DNA from: JANRKT01 sp033763355
Lineage (GTDB): Bacteria; Bacteroidota; Bacteroidia; Chitinophagales; Chitinophagaceae
DNA length: 34,857 nt
Assembly: GCA_033763355.1 (NCBI GenBank)
Contig: JANRKT010000081.1
Coordinates: 1-34,857 of the forward strand
Direction of reading: 5' to 3'
Both the position numbers and the translations under genes were made by a program. The notes beneath the pieces are model-generated. The model did not search any database, had not been told where the DNA came from, and saw only the letters and a program-made list of their open reading frames with translations. Shown one piece after another: positions 32,571 through 34,857 of this stretch; position 1 is the first letter of the stretch, and every line of letters starts with the position of its first letter.

Positions 32571-33677
32571 TCAGCGGATATGAAACGGTCTTTTATAAAT
32601 TTCTTTTTGATTGGTTTTGTTTTGCTGTTTAAGCTCTTTATCAAACAAACGGTTCAGGTTGTTGCCTGCATGGTCCTCAAGGCGGGATTCAATTTCTATT
32701 GTATAATCGCCGGGCGCCCATACTGTGGCCGGAATAAAATTTAAAATGCTTTCTCCCGCTTCCGTTTCAATAATACCATTTACAGTATTGCCATTTTTAT
32801 CAGTAATGCGGATTGCATTTTTCAGCAGCACATAATCAAGCGGTTCAGGAAGTTCTGTTTTAAGAGGTTCTTTGGTTCCCCGCTTCGGTAAGCGGATTGT
32901 CCATTTCGCAGGGTCGGGACAAATACTGTCTCTCTTGCCAACAATAAAATGTTTGTTATATACTGATGACAGTTCAATACCTTCTGCATCCCGCCAGTCT
33001 TTTTTAATGATCAGCTGATACGATGCGCCCTCTTCCAGCGGCGGCCCCATGAGCTGGTTGGGCTGCAGCTCACGTTTTATCCTGCCGGGGTCAAGCCAGA
33101 GCGTAAGCATGGTGCTTTCCCTGTTCCATAACTCAGGTTGCAGGTCAAGAAATACAGAAGGAATAGTATCCTTTTCATTTTTAATTACAGTAATATTTTG
33201 CAATGCCTGCCCTTCCTGCATGGGCTTTGAAAATGCCACATACATCTTTAATAAATTAAGCGGCAGCGAATCAGCAGATGGGTAAACAGCAATTACTGCC
33301 GGGGCGTTAGCTGCACTGTCTGCAGGTATCTCAATTTCATCCAGCAAACCGCCTGAAAGCCGCACTTCATATTTTAAGCCACGTGTAAATGCAATCAACG
33401 GACGGAACAACAGCACATCACCTGTTACGGTATATTCACCCAACACTGGTGTGTTGCTGTTCAGCAATTGAATGTGCAGTCTTTTTTCAATGGAATCCGC
33501 GGGTGTATTTCCTAACAGTTTTAAAGGAATGCTGATGCTTTCTGCACGGTTGTCTTTCCATTGAATGCTGATGCTTTGTTTTTCTTTTTCTGAACAGGCA
33601 ATAATGGTAACAAAAAAGACCAGGCCCCATAAAACATGTAGCCCGGTCTTTTTATTATTGAAAAAATCAGAAAGCAT
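32571..33677 (-). CDS. Lipoprotein with Ig-like (SbsA/Big_5-type) domains
   Basis: The product has 368 residues from the ATG at 33677 (the frame is open to 33707, but that start lies inside the upstream gene). A lipoprotein signal (KKTGLHVLWGLVFFVTIIAC) ends in an IIAC lipobox. The rest is beta-rich; VAFSKPMQEGQALQNITVI and the C-terminal FIPATVWAPGDYTIEIESRL match bacterial Ig-like SbsA/Big_5 domains. I cannot assign a function. Its ATG overlaps the stop of the upstream propeller gene as TAATG, so the two should be translationally coupled. A 13-bp terminator-like hairpin lies in its first codons. Confidence 0.8.
   Translation of the reverse strand: MLSDFFNNKKTGLHVLWGLVFFVTIIACSEKEKQSISIQWKDNRAESISIPLKLLGNTPADSIEKRLHIQLLNSNTPVLGEYTVTGDVLLFRPLIAFTRGLKYEVRLSGGLLDEIEIPADSAANAPAVIAVYPSADSLPLNLLKMYVAFSKPMQEGQALQNITVIKNEKDTIPSVFLDLQPELWNRESTMLTLWLDPGRIKRELQPNQLMGPPLEEGASYQLIIKKDWRDAEGIELSSVYNKHFIVGKRDSICPDPAKWTIRLPKRGTKEPLKTELPEPLDYVLLKNAIRITDKNGNTVNGIIETEAGESILNFIPATVWAPGDYTIEIESRLEDHAGNNLNRLFDKELKQQNKTNQKEIYKRPFHIR
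33613..33653 (-). terminator. Terminator-like hairpin inside the start of the lipoprotein gene
   Basis: Arms 33613-33625 and 33641-33653 pair over 13 positions with one mismatch, around a 15-nt loop. On the minus strand the stem is followed by TTTTTT and begins about 24 nt after the end of the upstream gene. It lies within the signal-peptide codons of the next gene, so it could act as an attenuator. Confidence 0.5.
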
Positions 33678-34789
33678 TATATCCACCTGTCGCTTCTTGC
33701 AGTCCACAGATCAAGGTCGCCGTTGGCCCTGCGCTGCAGCACCAGCACCTGTGTTTCATCCAGCTTATCCATCTGCAGTACGTTTACCGTTGGCAGTGTT
33801 ACAAAATTTACGCCTGCTGTTGCATAACTTTCTTTTATGGGCTCAGTGAGCGAACCTTCATAGGTTTCAATGTTCTTATAATTTATGCGCATAACCGGGC
33901 GGTTGGTATTGGCCATAAAAAGCCAGGAGTTGCCGTCTTTTTTTAAGGTAACCATATCAACAGGTGAATTGCCTGCGCCGAATTCGCCGACAGTCCTGCC
34001 TTTTACATGTTTGCCGGGTTTCAGTTCATCCAGAGGGAAGAGCACCAGCGGCGTACAGGTATAACTTGCAACAAGGTATTTTTTACCGTTCAGTTCGGCA
34101 GTGGTAAAGGTGCGGATGGGTGCATTGGTTTCATATTTGCCATGCGCTGCATGGTAAATTTCCAGCGAAGCCTGTTCCTGTTTATCAGTAAAAGGGAAAG
34201 GGATTTTTCTGAATGTGGAACCAAACTCCTGGTTTGACAAACCGCTCAGCAGTACGCTTCCCTCAGCATAGCCAAGGTCGGATATGGCCTGGTCACGCAA
34301 GGGGCGGCCACCGCGGTCTTTCGCATCCGCACCGGGCACATTGGCAATAGAAATGCTGCTGTATAAAATGTCTTTCAGGTTTACGGCCTGCACCTTGTCC
34401 CCTTCCAGTGAAAGCAGCACCGGCGTGCCATCGCTGTTTTGCACCGCCAGGTATATTTTTTTGGAGAGCGGGTTCACGGCAATATCCTGTATCCTGATGT
34501 TTTTGGTTTCTGTGCCAAGGGCGGCTGCAACTTTCTGGTCAATGTTTTTAATTTCAACCGCCGCTGCTTTTTCAACTGCAGTTTTATCTTTCGTATCAAT
34601 GGCAAAAACAGAAGCGGATTTTGAATCGCCGATAAAGAGTATCCCGTCAGGGCCAAATGCAATGGCGCTGATGGATTGTACGGCGGCTGTTCCCTTTTTC
34701 AATCCGTAGGGGTTATCTGATGAATGGCTGGCTGCAACAAGGATAACAAAAACTGCACAGGCGGCAATTAGATAATATAGCTTTTTCAT
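33677..34789 (-). CDS. Secreted beta-propeller-like protein
   Basis: The product has 370 residues from the ATG at 34789 (the frame is open to 34828, but that version hides the signal peptide). The signal is MKKLYYLIAACAVFVILVAA. The rest contains repeated strand patterns of a beta-propeller: ISAIAFGPDGILFIGDSKSA, IQDIAVNPLSKKIYLAVQN, ISDLGYAEGSVLLSGLSNQE and YLVASYTCTPLVLFPL. I recognise no catalytic motif; it may be an accessory or scaffold protein in the periplasm. It is first in a two-gene unit, coupled through TAATG to the Ig-like lipoprotein. The start is only 68 nt from the window edge, so its promoter may lie outside. Confidence 0.75.
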   Translation of the reverse strand: MKKLYYLIAACAVFVILVAASHSSDNPYGLKKGTAAVQSISAIAFGPDGILFIGDSKSASVFAIDTKDKTAVEKAAAVEIKNIDQKVAAALGTETKNIRIQDIAVNPLSKKIYLAVQNSDGTPVLLSLEGDKVQAVNLKDILYSSISIANVPGADAKDRGGRPLRDQAISDLGYAEGSVLLSGLSNQEFGSTFRKIPFPFTDKQEQASLEIYHAAHGKYETNAPIRTFTTAELNGKKYLVASYTCTPLVLFPLDELKPGKHVKGRTVGEFGAGNSPVDMVTLKKDGNSWLFMANTNRPVMRINYKNIETYEGSLTEPIKESYATAGVNFVTLPTVNVLQMDKLDETQVLVLQRRANGDLDLWTARSDRWI

Positions 34790-34857
34790 AATCGCTGAGG
34801 TTTGATGAACAATAAATTCGCAGGACATGTAATTTAAAAAAAACGGGGCTTACCGGG

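Overview
The window looks like a chromosomal stretch from a Bacteroidota bacterium, most likely of the Chitinophagaceae/Sphingobacteriia type. The pointers are gldB (gliding-motility lipoprotein), a DUF5916 outer-membrane protein, a DUF5723 predicted beta-barrel, a Thermus-type isocitrate dehydrogenase with C-terminal extension, promoter elements of the TTTG-N18/19-TAnnTTTG type, and no obvious Shine-Dalgarno sequences. Base composition is mildly AT-rich throughout. I see no insertion sequence, phage, CRISPR array, tRNA or rRNA. The species is an inference, not a reading.

Layout. 1-2.6 kb (minus): a redoxin cut by the window edge, a dual Fe-S (Fer4_19 + CDGSH) protein, isocitrate dehydrogenase and a possible small ORF. 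2.6-5.5 kb (plus): apaG and two tandem paralogous membrane fatty-acid desaturases. 5.5-8.4 kb: gldB divergent from glutamine-dependent NAD synthetase. 8.5-10.7 kb (minus): a YkuK-like RNase H fold protein, a small secreted protein, a CoA-binding protein and a GbsR/MarR regulator whose promoter overlaps a long palindrome. 10.7-16.0 kb (minus): the most interesting block, a tightly packed set of UbiA-type prenyltransferase, type III polyketide synthase, methyltransferase and FAD oxidoreductase, followed 14 nt later by a DUF5723 outer-membrane protein that seems to start at CTG. 16.2-17.9 kb (plus): a GT39/ArnT-like membrane glycosyltransferase.

18.0-21.2 kb (minus): GT2 glycosyltransferase, 2OG-Fe(II) oxygenase, SulP transporter. 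21.5-24.2 kb: a small secreted protein convergent on a flotillin + NfeD-like membrane pair, with a strong bidirectional terminator between. 24.4-27.9 kb: a nitrilase-family amidase divergent from a DUF5916 outer-membrane protein; a fragment of a second DUF5916 copy lies just downstream. 27.9-31.2 kb (minus): GNAT acetyltransferase, rhomboid protease, and a GH5 cellulase-like enzyme paired with a second nitrilase-family amidase. 31.2-31.6 kb: two MITE/REP-like palindromic repeats. 31.6-34.8 kb: a TolB-like propeller protein (plus), then a lipoprotein and a secreted propeller protein (minus) joined by a TAATG stop/start overlap, with a terminator-like hairpin inside the start of the second gene.

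The five-gene set at 12.2-16.0 kb reads as one transcription unit making a prenylated or alkylated, methylated and redox-tailored phenolic/pyrone/quinone lipid, possibly with its own outer-membrane protein. It resembles the srsA-srsB-srsC phenolic-lipid logic of Streptomyces griseus with a UbiA prenyltransferase added, and it is the best candidate here for an undescribed system. The remaining genes are mostly housekeeping or envelope functions.
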